Position numbers and translations under genes: made by a program. DNA of 64,000 bases from Bacillota bacterium (lineage in GTDB: Bacteria > Bacillota > Clostridia > Acetivibrionales > DSM-1351). Position 1 is the stretch's first letter. The number at the start of each line of letters is the position of its first letter. Positions 42,761 to 52,109 of this stretch are shown here, in pieces. The notes beneath the pieces are model-generated. The model had not been told where the DNA came from, did not search any database, and was given only the letters and a program-made list of their open reading frames with translations. The stretch is from positions 62,001 through 126,000 of the forward strand of contig JAEWMS010000086.1 in assembly GCA_023393115.1 (NCBI GenBank), given 5' to 3'.

Positions 42761-44191
42761 ATGAAACTACCCGAGGAATTTGTGAATAAGATGCAGGAAC
42801 TGATGGGCGGCGATGAATTCAACAGCTACCTGGAATCCTATAAAAAACCAAGGTTTTACGGATTAAGAGTTAATACACTTAAAATATCGGTGGAAGAATT
42901 GAAAAAAATATCACCCTTTCATCTGGAGCCTGTTCCCTGGACTACTGATGGGTTTTATTACAGGGAGGGTGACAACCCGGGCAGACATCCTTTTTATTAT
43001 GCAGGATTATACTATATACAGGAACCCAGCGCCATGCTTCCAGGGGCAGTCATTGGTGTGAAACCCGGAGACAAGGTGTTGGATCTCTGCGCAGCGCCGG
43101 GGGGTAAATCAGTCCAGATGGCTGCCCGGCTAAACGGTCAGGGACTGCTGGTGGCCAATGACATCAATACGGAAAGGGTTAAGGCGCTGGTTAAAAATAT
43201 TGAGCTTTGCGGAGTAAGGAATGCAATTGTACTCAATGAAGCTCCTGACAAACTGGCTCGGAATTTCCAGGGTTTTTTCGATAAGATTATGGTGGATGCA
43301 CCCTGCTCAGGCGAAGGAATGTTCCGAAAGGATGAGGATGCTGTAAAGAGCTGGGAGAAATTCAAATGTGAAAAATGTAGCTGTATGCAATGGGATATAT
43401 TGCAGCAGGTAGATAAAATGTTAAAGCCTGGAGGGGTAATTTTATATTCAACCTGTACCTTCTCACCTGAAGAGGATGAACTCATGATAGAGAGATTTAT
43501 GGATGCTCATAAGGGGGACTATGAATTACTGGAAATACCTAAAACAGGCGGAATAGAAGGCGGCCGTAATAATTGGGCCGGCGGCAGATATGATTTTTCA
43601 AAGGCCGCCAGACTATGGCCCCACAAGCTGAACGGGGAGGGGCACTTTGCCGCCCTTATAAGAAAGCTGGAGCTTCACGAAAAAAGCGGAGATAGTGATA
43701 GCCAAGCCGAGGCTTATGCCATTCAAAGCAATAGAAGCTGGGAAAAAGCAAATGTTATAAATAGTCAGGAGGACCTGAGGACTTTCAATAAGGACCTTGC
43801 TGAATTTATTCGGGCCGGTACTAACTTGAATCTTAAGGGTTTTGCCTTCCAGAAGGGCAATAACTTCTATTTCCTGCCAGAGGCCTGCCCTGATTTATCC
43901 GGCTTAAAGGTTGCTAAATTTGGTTGGTATCTAGGAGAAAACAGTCCTAAAGGTTTCATACCCTCCCATTCTCTTGCAGTATCTCTAAAAAGTGAGGAAA
44001 TGAATAGGAAGATAAGCTTTGCATCGGATTCACGAGAAGTGAACAGCTATTTAAAGGGTGAAACCTTAATTGATTCAGGGGAAAAAGGATATACTGGTAT
44101 CTGTGTGGATGGCTATACTCTTGGCTGGGCAAAACAAACCGGGGACATGCTCAAGAATCTATATCCCAAAGGCTGGAGAAAAATGGCCTGA
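42761..44191 (+). CDS. RsmF/NOL1-type rRNA cytosine-C5 methyltransferase
   Basis: 476 residues. SAM-binding LDLCAAPGGKSVQMA (residues about 108-122), catalytic DAPCSGEGMFRKD (Cys near 189) and STCTFSPEEDE (second Cys near 236), then the C-terminal RsmF-like PUA-type domain (FAFQKGNNFYFLPE, KFGWYLGEN). Methylates cytosine in 16S rRNA; exact site is inferred from RsmF. AGGAG lies 10 nt before the ATG. Followed at 39 nt by a pseudouridine synthase, so a small rRNA-modification cluster. Two ACTGCAGT palindromes (42671-42678, 42692-42699) lie upstream. Confidence 0.92.
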   Translation: MKLPEEFVNKMQELMGGDEFNSYLESYKKPRFYGLRVNTLKISVEELKKISPFHLEPVPWTTDGFYYREGDNPGRHPFYYAGLYYIQEPSAMLPGAVIGVKPGDKVLDLCAAPGGKSVQMAARLNGQGLLVANDINTERVKALVKNIELCGVRNAIVLNEAPDKLARNFQGFFDKIMVDAPCSGEGMFRKDEDAVKSWEKFKCEKCSCMQWDILQQVDKMLKPGGVILYSTCTFSPEEDELMIERFMDAHKGDYELLEIPKTGGIEGGRNNWAGGRYDFSKAARLWPHKLNGEGHFAALIRKLELHEKSGDSDSQAEAYAIQSNRSWEKANVINSQEDLRTFNKDLAEFIRAGTNLNLKGFAFQKGNNFYFLPEACPDLSGLKVAKFGWYLGENSPKGFIPSHSLAVSLKSEEMNRKISFASDSREVNSYLKGETLIDSGEKGYTGICVDGYTLGWAKQTGDMLKNLYPKGWRKMA

Positions 44192-44230
44192 TTAGTACTT
44201 CTTATCTTTAAAAGCAAGGAGGTTTGACTT

Positions 44231-44965
44231 TTGAAGCAAAAGCAAAGGCTGGACAAGGTATTATCAAATTTTGGATTTGGCTCCAGAACTGAAATAAAAA
44301 GCGCAGTTAAAAAAGGCTTGGTGACAGTTGACGGGAAAATTATCAAAGACAGCAGTCTTCATGTAGATCCTGCCGTGAGTACCATTGAAATGAATGGCAT
44401 AAAGCTGGAATACCGTAAGTATATATACCTAATGATGAATAAGCCACAGGGAGTCATTTCGGCAACTACCGATACTCGACAGAAAACGGTATTTGATATT
44501 ATGCCTGAAGAATATAAGTGCTTTGACCTGTTTCCAGCGGGAAGGCTGGATATAGATACCGAAGGACTTGTTCTTATGACAAATGATGGACAGCTTGCCC
44601 ATGAAATTCTTTCACCCAAAAAACATGTAACAAAGCAGTATTACGCCCGTGTGCTTGGTCGGGTTGAGCAAAGCGATATTGATGCTTTTACGCAGGGTGT
44701 TACTCTTGATGACGGATATAACACACTTCCTGCAAAGCTTGAAATATTAAAGTCCGATGACATTTCAGAAATAAGGCTTTCAATTGTGGAAGGCAAATTT
44801 CATCAGGTAAAGAGAATGTTTGAGGCTGTCGGGAAAAAGGTTATTTATCTCAAAAGACTTAGTATGGGAATGCTTAAGTTGGATGAAAACTTGGGTCTGG
44901 GAGATTGTAAGGAGTTAACCGAAGAAGATGTGGAGCTGTTAAGAGCATCGGTTCAGAAGCATTAA
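44231..44965 (+). CDS. RsuA/RluF-family pseudouridine synthase
   Basis: 244 residues from TTG, with AAGGAGG 8 nt upstream. N-terminal S4 RNA-binding domain (RLDKVLSNFGFGSRTEIKSAVKKGLVTVDG) and catalytic domain with FPAGRLDIDTEGL (catalytic Asp) and EGKFHQVKRMFEAVGK. Isomerises uridine in rRNA, probably 16S given the RsuA-like layout. Follows the RsmF-type methyltransferase. Confidence 0.93.
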   Translation: MKQKQRLDKVLSNFGFGSRTEIKSAVKKGLVTVDGKIIKDSSLHVDPAVSTIEMNGIKLEYRKYIYLMMNKPQGVISATTDTRQKTVFDIMPEEYKCFDLFPAGRLDIDTEGLVLMTNDGQLAHEILSPKKHVTKQYYARVLGRVEQSDIDAFTQGVTLDDGYNTLPAKLEILKSDDISEIRLSIVEGKFHQVKRMFEAVGKKVIYLKRLSMGMLKLDENLGLGDCKELTEEDVELLRASVQKH

Positions 44966-45038
44966 AAATGAGCGGATATAGGAATAGAAAAATCTAATTA
45001 AATTTTGTGGCCGTAATTACGGCTCATGGAGGTTAATT

Positions 45039-46202
45039 TTGAACAAGCAGAGTATTCAGAAGTTGGGTTTGTTTCTAACAGGACTTGAACAGAGAATAAC
45101 AGATAATAGTGAATTTTTTAAGAAGATATCCATTAAATTAAAATCAGGAACAAAGTTTTACGATGCAGTTATCACACTGAAAGAAAACAAACTATATCTT
45201 CAGTATAATGGGAGAAATGACAAGCTGGAAATATCCTGGCTGTGCGCAAGAATATCCAAAATTGTTGAGCAGTATGAAGCAATGAACCTGTTATATGAAG
45301 AAAGAGGTACGACTATATATATTGATGCCGATGACAAAGGCGTTAAGATGAAGACAAAGGATCAAGAGGTTGCAGACACATGCAAAGGTCATAATGAAAC
45401 GTCACACATTACAAATAGGGATTACTATATTAAAGTGGGTCCTGCTGATCCGGTTTTAAAGGCAATAGGCATACTTGGTGAGAACGGAAAAATTAAAAAC
45501 GACATGATAAGAAAGTATAACCAGATCGATCACTATATTGAATTGGTGGACGATATGCTTAAAAATCTGTGTTCCAAGTATGACAAAATAAATGTTGTTG
45601 ACTGTGGGTGCGGAAAATCCTATTTGTCCTTCGTTTTGAACTATTATATAAAGGAAGTCCTTAAGAAAAACTGCCACTTTACCGGGTTGGACATTTCACC
45701 GACAGTAATTGAAGCGTCTCGAAAAATTGCTGAACAACTGGACTATAAAAATATGGATTTCAAAGTTACCGATATCAGAAACTATAGTTCAAAGGAAGAA
45801 ATTCATCTTGCTATAAGTCTTCATGCCTGCGACACTGCAACGGATGCGGCAATAGCGCTGGCGGTTAATAATAGTGCAAAGGCCATAGTTATGGTTCCCT
45901 GCTGTCAAAAAGAAATACTGAGCCAATACTCATTCGATGTGTTGCAAAATATAACTAAACACGGTGTGTTGAAAGCAAGGCTTGCAGATGTTCTAACTGA
46001 TGGAATAAGGTTAATGCTCCTTGAAGCAATGGGCTACAAGGCATCCATAGTAGAATATGTATCTCCCCTTGAGACGCCGAAAAACCTTATGATCAGGGCC
46101 GAAAAAACAAGCGGATTCAATAGGGCTGCTATGGAAGAATACAGCCAGCTTAAAGAACTCTTGAGAATTAATCCAACCTTGGAGAAACTTATAACAAGGT
46201 AA
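45039..46202 (+). CDS. SAM-dependent methyltransferase (Methyltransf_32-like)
   Basis: 387 residues from TTG with GGAGGT 5 nt upstream. The N-terminal 150 residues are not recognised. The Rossmann part has VVDCGCGKSYLSF (motif I, near 190), TGLDIS, then SLHACDTATDAAI and VPCCQKE, a signature of the methyltransferase group that includes eukaryotic GSTCD-type and bacterial RNA or small-molecule methylases. Substrate unknown. Probably in an operon with the two upstream RNA-modification genes, so an RNA substrate is plausible. Confidence 0.85.
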   Translation: MNKQSIQKLGLFLTGLEQRITDNSEFFKKISIKLKSGTKFYDAVITLKENKLYLQYNGRNDKLEISWLCARISKIVEQYEAMNLLYEERGTTIYIDADDKGVKMKTKDQEVADTCKGHNETSHITNRDYYIKVGPADPVLKAIGILGENGKIKNDMIRKYNQIDHYIELVDDMLKNLCSKYDKINVVDCGCGKSYLSFVLNYYIKEVLKKNCHFTGLDISPTVIEASRKIAEQLDYKNMDFKVTDIRNYSSKEEIHLAISLHACDTATDAAIALAVNNSAKAIVMVPCCQKEILSQYSFDVLQNITKHGVLKARLADVLTDGIRLMLLEAMGYKASIVEYVSPLETPKNLMIRAEKTSGFNRAAMEEYSQLKELLRINPTLEKLITR

Positions 46203-46359
46203 TATATCAGCTATGATTGGTAGGACATTAACTGGAAAATATGTAAAAGTATACAAATATGGAAAATTGACACATTTTTATCAAAGTGGTATAATATTGA
46301 AAATGTATTTTAGTCTTGGAATTAATCTTAACCAAATTAATTGTACGAGGAGTGGTAAA

Positions 46360-46812
46360 ATGACAGTAAAAAACTATAATGATTATGGTGTTATTATATC
46401 GAAGAAAACCTTATACAAAGGGGATAGACTTGTGATAACCTATAACGGATTGCTTGCACAGTCAGGAGCCGAAACTATTTACCTTCATTCCGGATATGGC
46501 AGCATTTGGTCAAACAGTTCATATATTCAGATGCAGAAGACACAGGATGGTTTTTCTGCTGAATTGGAGATACTCGAAGGAGACACTCTTGAAATATGTT
46601 TCAAGGACTCTGCGGATAACTGGGATAACAATTCTGGAAATAATTATTTGCTTAAAATATCCGCTAAAAAGGAAAAAAAGACCGAAGCTGTAAAGGCCGT
46701 TAAGGTTAAAACAGAAAAGGCTAAAAAAGCTGCAACCGAAAAAACAGATAAAACGAAAGAAGAGTCGAAGTCTAAGGAGTCAAAAAGCAAAGAGGTAAAA
46801 AACAAGAGGTAA
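46360..46812 (+). CDS. CBM25-like carbohydrate-binding protein with Lys-rich tail
   Basis: 150 residues. Residues about 1-105 form one beta-sandwich resembling starch-binding family 25 (LYKGDRLVITYNGLLAQSGAETIYLHSGYG, SSYIQMQKTQDGFSAELEILEGDTLEICFKDSADNWDNN). There is no signal peptide, which is odd for a glycan-binding protein unless it acts on intracellular glycogen-like polymer. The tail (KKEKKTEAVKAVKVKTEKAKK...) is Lys/Glu/Ser repeats. ATG 46360 follows GAGGAG; the frame from 46213 has no ribosome site. After the stop another frame continues the same composition to 46882, so the tail is probably frameshifted. Confidence 0.75.
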   Translation: MTVKNYNDYGVIISKKTLYKGDRLVITYNGLLAQSGAETIYLHSGYGSIWSNSSYIQMQKTQDGFSAELEILEGDTLEICFKDSADNWDNNSGNNYLLKISAKKEKKTEAVKAVKVKTEKAKKAATEKTDKTKEESKSKESKSKEVKNKR

Positions 46813-46882
46813 AAAACGAGAGTCAAAAAGTAAAGCGACTAAAAGTAAAGAGGTTAAAGTAAAACCAGCAGATAAAAAATAA
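46813..46882 (+). pseudogene. Out-of-frame continuation of the Lys-rich tail
   Basis: In the frame ending at 46882 the DNA reads RESKSKATKSKEVKVKPADKK then stop, matching the composition of the tail upstream. Indels in A-runs (near 46797-46830) can explain the loss of frame. Confidence 0.5.
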
Positions 46883-46930
46883 AACTGTATGAATTTAGGT
46901 TAAAAAGTACATGTATTTGATGTTACATAG

Positions 46931-46964
46931 AAACCATAGGCCTATAAAAGGACCTGTGGTTTTT
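46931..46964 (+). terminator. Terminator after CBM-like gene
   Basis: AAACCATAGG (46931-46940) pairs with CCTGTGGTTT (46953-46962), one wobble, then T-rich tract. Confidence 0.8.
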
Positions 46965-47065
46965 CTACATAAAAGTGGAATAATTTTAACTTCTGCTACT
47001 ATTCTGATTAGCCTTTTCCAAGTATAATAAATATAACATATACTTTCCAAGAGGATACCGCACTC

Positions 47066-48217
47066 ATGTTAAAAGCCTTATTACATAAAATAAACATATA
47101 CGAAAAATATAATAAGCTGATCACTAATGAAGGTAAAAGAATTTTTATTCGTACGGTTTATACATTATCCTTCTGTACGGCAGCAACAATATTTATATGG
47201 TATATCGGAATCTTCAATCTGTTTTCGGTGAAGCATGACGGCTTGATTCCGGAAGAGTTCCTTAATCAAGCCGAAACAGGTTTAAATGAGCAAATTGTTC
47301 TTTCTGAAAAAAACTTCAGTAATAAAATTGACAAAGAGAATACAGGTGCTGATACCCGTCTGCCCTCAACTGCAAGAGCTATAGTAACTACCGACTCGGC
47401 TGTGAGTACAGATGGAGAGAATAAAACCGAAAATAATTCCAGTCCTCCTGAAGAAAGCAAATCAAAAGAACAACAACCAGTTAAACAAGAAAGCAGTTCA
47501 AAAGAACAACAACCCGTTAAACAAGAAAGCAAATCAAAAGAACAGCCTGTTAAAAAAGAAAAAGTTCAAAAGACCATTTATAAAGGTGAAAACAGGCCAA
47601 ATGTAGCCTTAACCTTTGATGACGGCTATAACAAAAAAACTGTAATTAAAGTTTTGGATGTTCTTAAAAGTCATGATGTCAAGGCAACCTTTTTTATAAT
47701 AGGAAGTGTACTGGATGACTATCCCGAAGTCTGGAAGAGAGCAATTGATGAAGGACACCAGATATGCAATCATACAGTAAATCATGCTTCACTGACAAAA
47801 CTATCCGATCAGCAGGTCAAGAACGCAATTCTGGGCTGGGAGTCCAGTGTTAAAAAGACTCTGGGTGAAGAATATTTGGTGAAAATGAAAAAGGAATTCC
47901 CCTACTTAAGACTACCGGGGGGAGGCGGCAATAAAAGTGATAGGATATTATCCATTGCACAAAGCTGCGGCTATAAGGTAATCGGATGGAATATTGAAAC
48001 CAACAGCAGTGTTATCAACCGCATGAAAAATAATCATACTGCCCTTGAGATAGCTGAAAAGATTGAAAAGCATGTTGTTAATAACTGCTCTAATGGTTCA
48101 ATAATTCTGCTTCATTTTAATCAATATGACATACCGAACCTTGATAAGATTGTGACAGGGATTAAGAAAAGAGGATACAGTTTACATACAATTACAGAAG
48201 TGATAAAAAAGAACTAA
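47066..48217 (+). CDS. Membrane-anchored polysaccharide deacetylase
   Basis: 383 residues. Cytoplasmic N-terminus, one membrane segment (residues about 30-50), a linker with repeats of the type ESKSKEQQPVKQ (about 130-165), then a NodB domain: LTFDDGY (motif 1), NHTVNH (His ligands), LRLPGGGG (motif 3), WNIETN (motif 4) and LLHFNQYD (motif 5). All catalytic motifs are intact, so a peptidoglycan or chitooligosaccharide de-N-acetylase is likely. Its linker shares SKSKE words with the tail of the CBM-like protein just upstream. Confidence 0.92.
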   Translation: MLKALLHKINIYEKYNKLITNEGKRIFIRTVYTLSFCTAATIFIWYIGIFNLFSVKHDGLIPEEFLNQAETGLNEQIVLSEKNFSNKIDKENTGADTRLPSTARAIVTTDSAVSTDGENKTENNSSPPEESKSKEQQPVKQESSSKEQQPVKQESKSKEQPVKKEKVQKTIYKGENRPNVALTFDDGYNKKTVIKVLDVLKSHDVKATFFIIGSVLDDYPEVWKRAIDEGHQICNHTVNHASLTKLSDQQVKNAILGWESSVKKTLGEEYLVKMKKEFPYLRLPGGGGNKSDRILSIAQSCGYKVIGWNIETNSSVINRMKNNHTALEIAEKIEKHVVNNCSNGSIILLHFNQYDIPNLDKIVTGIKKRGYSLHTITEVIKKN

Positions 48218-48267
48218 ATGTCAGTTTTACTCAATAATGATGTACAATGATGCATAAAAATAAATTG

Positions 48268-48296
48268 TTGAAACAGGATATAATGTGTCATATAAT
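48268..48296 (+). promoter_or_regulatory. ahcY promoter
   Basis: TTGAAA (48268-48273), 17 nt, TATAAT (48291-48296), 40 nt before the ATG. No SAH riboswitch is seen between. Confidence 0.7.
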
Positions 48297-48335
48297 TTTA
48301 ATGTTAAACCAAACAAAGATGGGGGTTATTTATTA

Positions 48336-49583
48336 ATGAAAAGTGTTATACGTGACATATCACTGGCAGATAGGGGAAAACAGAAAATTGAATGGGTAAG
48401 AAGAAATATGCCGATCCTTAGAAGCCTGGAGGATGAATTCAGAGCAACTACACCGTTTAAAGGGGTAAGAGTTGTTGTATCGGTTCACCTTGAAGCTAAA
48501 ACTGCATACTTGGCGAAATTGTTTGCAATAGGAGGCGGAGAAGTATCTGTCACAGGAAGTAATCCTCTCTCAACTCAGGATGACGTAGCTGCTGGCCTTG
48601 TAGCAGACGGACTTGATGTTTATGCGTGGTATAACTCCACAAAAGAGGAATATGAAGAACATCTGAATCTGGCACTTGGCTACAAGCCAAATATTATAAT
48701 AGATGACGGCGGAGATCTTGTAAATCTTCTCCACACTACAAGAAAAGAGCTTATACCTCATATCATGGGAGGTTGTGAAGAAACTACCACCGGTGTTCTT
48801 CGTCTCAAAGCAATGGAAAAGCAGGGAGTACTTAAATTCCCGATGATTGCTGTTAATAACGCTAATTGTAAATATCTTTTTGACAATAGATACGGCACAG
48901 GACAATCTGTTTGGGATGGTATCAACAGAACTACAAATCTTATCGTAGCAGGAAAAAATGTTGTAGTAGCAGGTTATGGATGGTGCGGTAAAGGTATTGC
49001 ACTGAGGGCAAAGGGCTTTGGAGCTAACGTAATTGTTACTGAGGTTGATCCTATTAAGGCAGCCGAAGCTATTATGGATGGATATAAGGTTATGAAAATG
49101 TCCGAGGCCGCAAAAATCGGAGACCTGTTTATCACAGTAACCGGCTGCCGTGACGTTATCACAGCAGAACACTTCAAGAGCATGAAGGATGGAGCCATAC
49201 TCTGTAATGCCGGACACTTTGATGTTGAAGTGTCGGTAGAGCAGTTGGAGAAGATAGCTGTAGAAAAGCAGGAGCAAAGAAAGAATATAATGGGTTACAA
49301 GCTTGATAACGGAAGATGGATTAACCTGTTGGCTGAGGGAAGACTGGTTAATCTGGCTGCAGGAGACGGACATCCCGCTGAAATTATGGATATGAGCTTT
49401 GCATTGCAGGCACTTTCAGCAAAGTATATGCTTCAAAACTTCAACAAGCTTGGAAATAAAGTTGTTGATGTTCCTGCTGAAATAGACAAGGCTGTTGCCG
49501 AAATGAAGCTTAAATCCTGGGGAGTAAAGATCGATAAGCTTTCAAAGGACCAGAAAAATTATCTTAACAGCTGGACAGAATAG
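48336..49583 (+). CDS. ahcY: Adenosylhomocysteinase
   Basis: Hydrolyses S-adenosylhomocysteine to adenosine and homocysteine with a bound NAD. 415 residues: N-terminal substrate domain (VSVHLEAKTAYLAKLF, GSNPLSTQDDVAAGL), NAD-binding VVAGYGWCGKGIA, and C-terminal NLAAGDGHPAEIMDMSF. ATG 48336 is served by GGGGGTT; the frame from 48285 is too long. The SAH/MTA deaminase gene starts 10 nt downstream. The short AhcY type lacks the typical C-terminal Lys-Tyr tail of eukaryotes. Confidence 0.95.
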   Translation: MKSVIRDISLADRGKQKIEWVRRNMPILRSLEDEFRATTPFKGVRVVVSVHLEAKTAYLAKLFAIGGGEVSVTGSNPLSTQDDVAAGLVADGLDVYAWYNSTKEEYEEHLNLALGYKPNIIIDDGGDLVNLLHTTRKELIPHIMGGCEETTTGVLRLKAMEKQGVLKFPMIAVNNANCKYLFDNRYGTGQSVWDGINRTTNLIVAGKNVVVAGYGWCGKGIALRAKGFGANVIVTEVDPIKAAEAIMDGYKVMKMSEAAKIGDLFITVTGCRDVITAEHFKSMKDGAILCNAGHFDVEVSVEQLEKIAVEKQEQRKNIMGYKLDNGRWINLLAEGRLVNLAAGDGHPAEIMDMSFALQALSAKYMLQNFNKLGNKVVDVPAEIDKAVAEMKLKSWGVKIDKLSKDQKNYLNSWTE

Positions 49584-49593
49584 CGAGGGAAAA

Positions 49594-50901
49594 ATGAACT
49601 TAGATTTATTAATTAAGAATGTAGATATTATAACCATGGATGACCTGAATATGGTCATCCATGATGGTTTCATAGGGATTTCTGATGGCAGGATATGTCT
49701 TGTGACCGATAAGCTTCCCGATAATGTTACCTATAAAAAAGAAATAGACGGTAAAGGCAAGCTTGCCATGCCCGGACTGGTTAATTGTCACAGCCACAGT
49801 GCAATGACCTTAATGAGAAACTATGCTGATGATATTGCTTTGGAAGCTTGGTTATTCGATAATATTTTTCCAATTGAAGCAAAACTCACAGACCAGGATG
49901 TATATTGGGGAACAATGCTGGGTATTACTGAAATGCTGAAATCCGGGGTTACAGCCTTTGCAGATATGTATATGTTTATGGATGAGGTTGCACGAGCTGT
50001 AACAGAGACAGGTATCAAAGCTAATCTTTGCAAGAGTCCGGTACAGTTCTTTGAAGGTGGAGAATTAAAACGCCTTGATAGGAGTCAGGGGACTGTAGAT
50101 TATTACAAACAGTACCATAATAGTGCCGAAGGCAGAATAAAAGTGTTTGTGGAAATCCATTCAACATACATGTTTAACGAAAAGACTCTGATAAATGCTG
50201 CTGACCTGGCAAAACAGCTTAACACAGGTATTCATATTCATCTTCTGGAAACTGCTACTGAAGTTGAGTCCAGCAAAAGAGACTATGGAATGACTTCAGT
50301 TGAGATATGTAAAAAGACCGGCGTATTAGATGTTCCTGTTCTGGCTGCACACTGCGTACATCTCTCAGACAGTGACCTTGAGATAATGAGGGATATGGGC
50401 TGCAGCATTGCACACAATCCTACCAGTAATCTTAAACTCGGCAGCGGTATCGCAAGGGTTCCTGAGATGGTTAATATGGGGATAAATGTTTGTCTTGGCA
50501 CAGACGGTGCAGCAAGCAACAATAACTTGAACATGTTTGAAGAAATGAATCTGGCAGCTCTTATTCATAAGGGTGTGGCCATGGATCCTAAATTAATGCA
50601 AGCCGAAACGGTATTAAAAATGGGAACCTGTAATGGTGCTAAAGCAATAGGTTTCGAGGATTCCGGAAAACTAGCAGTAGACATGAAGGCTGATATTATT
50701 CTTATTGATACCGACAAGCCTCATTTTTATCCGAAGAACAATCCCTTGTCCACCGTTGTATATTCTGCACAGGCATCTGATGTAGATACAGTTATTGTGG
50801 ATGGAAAAATTGTGATGAAGAATCGAGAATTCTGTAATATAGATGAGGAAAAAATAAAATACCAAGTCCATTCCTTGACTAAGAGGCTGTTGGGCAGGTA
50901 A
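49594..50901 (+). CDS. mtaD: MTA/SAH deaminase (amidohydrolase)
   Basis: 435 residues. Amidohydrolase metal ligands are visible: NCHSHSAM (HxH), VEIHSTY, AAHCVHL and LGTDGAASNN. The family deaminates S-adenosylhomocysteine, methylthioadenosine or adenosine to the inosyl form. It is 10 nt after ahcY and probably co-translated, indicating a SAH salvage unit. The exact substrate needs assay. Confidence 0.9.
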   Translation: MNLDLLIKNVDIITMDDLNMVIHDGFIGISDGRICLVTDKLPDNVTYKKEIDGKGKLAMPGLVNCHSHSAMTLMRNYADDIALEAWLFDNIFPIEAKLTDQDVYWGTMLGITEMLKSGVTAFADMYMFMDEVARAVTETGIKANLCKSPVQFFEGGELKRLDRSQGTVDYYKQYHNSAEGRIKVFVEIHSTYMFNEKTLINAADLAKQLNTGIHIHLLETATEVESSKRDYGMTSVEICKKTGVLDVPVLAAHCVHLSDSDLEIMRDMGCSIAHNPTSNLKLGSGIARVPEMVNMGINVCLGTDGAASNNNLNMFEEMNLAALIHKGVAMDPKLMQAETVLKMGTCNGAKAIGFEDSGKLAVDMKADIILIDTDKPHFYPKNNPLSTVVYSAQASDVDTVIVDGKIVMKNREFCNIDEEKIKYQVHSLTKRLLGR

Positions 50902-50941
50902 TCATTGATAGGTGACATAAAATTAATTTAATTATATAATT

Positions 50942-50976
50942 AACTCTGATATAAGCATTTTTCAGAGTTTTTTTAT
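50942..50976 (+). terminator. Terminator after ahcY-mtaD
   Basis: AACTCTGA (50942-50949) pairs with TCAGAGTT (50962-50969), followed by T7. Confidence 0.88.
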
Positions 50977-51166
50977 TGAAAAAACTCTTGATGTCAGTGA
51001 TTCTGTCTAGCAGCGCGGAGAAAACGATATAGACGTTTATGCAGCTGTAATAATTTACATAGAGGTTTTCCGGTCTTAGTGTCAAATTATTATATGGTTA
51101 GATTATTTTTATATTTAGTCTGCATGCATTATGATTGGAGAATTTTGTGATCACGGAGGAATTTCA

Positions 51167-51484
51167 ATGTCGGTAACATTAAGCATATGGTCTACCAAGC
51201 AGGGAGAAATACGAAGGTTTTTACATAGTTTTTATCAAGAGGATTTTGAAAATGAAGATAATTCGAGGCGGTGGGTCAGAGATTTTATTAATCCGATGGA
51301 TTCAATAGATATGATAAGTGCGTTGATGGATAATATTGAATACTTTGATGTAACACTTTACATACATATGGAGAACGGTTTTTTACATAAGATAACTGAA
51401 TCAAATTATAATGATGTTATTAGGGGCTTGATAGGAATTTATTATTTTCCGGTGAATTGTGAGTCAGAACTTGAATTTTCTTAG
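51167..51484 (+). CDS. Conserved small protein of unknown function
   Basis: 105 residues. Acidic, with SVTLSIWSTKQGEIRRFLHSFY and DFINPMDSIDMISALMDNIEYFDVTLYI, a pattern I have seen only in clostridia. GGAGGA precedes ATG 51167; the frame upstream to 51131 is not needed. Likely cytoplasmic. No function proposed. Confidence 0.65.
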   Translation: MSVTLSIWSTKQGEIRRFLHSFYQEDFENEDNSRRWVRDFINPMDSIDMISALMDNIEYFDVTLYIHMENGFLHKITESNYNDVIRGLIGIYYFPVNCESELEFS

Positions 51485-51606
51485 TTTACATACCTTATTA
51501 ATTAATTTCTGTAAATATAATAAAATGAATAAATAGTCTTATTTTTCTATTTTGTTTTATTATGATATAATATGGTTGATAAACGCAGCTCTCGGAGGAG
51601 GATTAA

Positions 51607-52089
51607 ATGGAGCGGGAACACAGTCAGACAGAAGTTAGTGAAATTGGTGTTAGCGAAATTGGAGTTAGCAGTAATGGAGTTAGCGATGATAGGGAACAGA
51701 CAGGTGATGTGGTCGGGCAGCAGAATATGAATAATGCATCAAACTTTTCTCAATCATATAATTACAGTCAGCAACAGCTTCAATGGACCGACAGGCAAGT
51801 GACGACAATTGAAAGACAATTACTTTTAAATAATTACCGGGCAAGTGCCAGCGGAAGCGTTTTAAGTAACTGGACGAAGGTTTTTTTATGTACTCTATCG
51901 GTTATTATCCCTGGTATAGGTCAATTAGTTGGATTAATTTCAGGTTTGGTTATGATATCCAATGATAATGATTCTGACAAAAGATCTTACGGTGCGGCAT
52001 TGTTAACTGTCTCAATTATTATTTTTGTTATTCAGCTGATTTTCTGGTTCTTGTTTGCACTAACCACAGGTCCGGACCTCTTTTATTAA
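51607..52089 (+). CDS. Small two-TM membrane protein with low-complexity N-terminus
   Basis: 160 residues. Residues 8-27 are four imperfect 5-residue units (VSEIG VSEIG VSSNG VSDD), encoded by 15-bp repeats. An Asn/Gln/Ser-rich stretch follows, then two hydrophobic segments (about 92-115 and 130-155) around a charged loop. GGAGGAGG precedes the ATG. No family recognised. Confidence 0.65.
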   Translation: MEREHSQTEVSEIGVSEIGVSSNGVSDDREQTGDVVGQQNMNNASNFSQSYNYSQQQLQWTDRQVTTIERQLLLNNYRASASGSVLSNWTKVFLCTLSVIIPGIGQLVGLISGLVMISNDNDSDKRSYGAALLTVSIIIFVIQLIFWFLFALTTGPDLFY

Positions 52090-52109
52090 TACTGAGAAAA
52101 CTCAGATAG

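Noticed and set aside
48570..49373. 267-codon minus-strand frame
   Set aside because: Fully antisense to ahcY with no ribosome site and a Cys/Ser/Tyr-rich composition typical of shadow frames.
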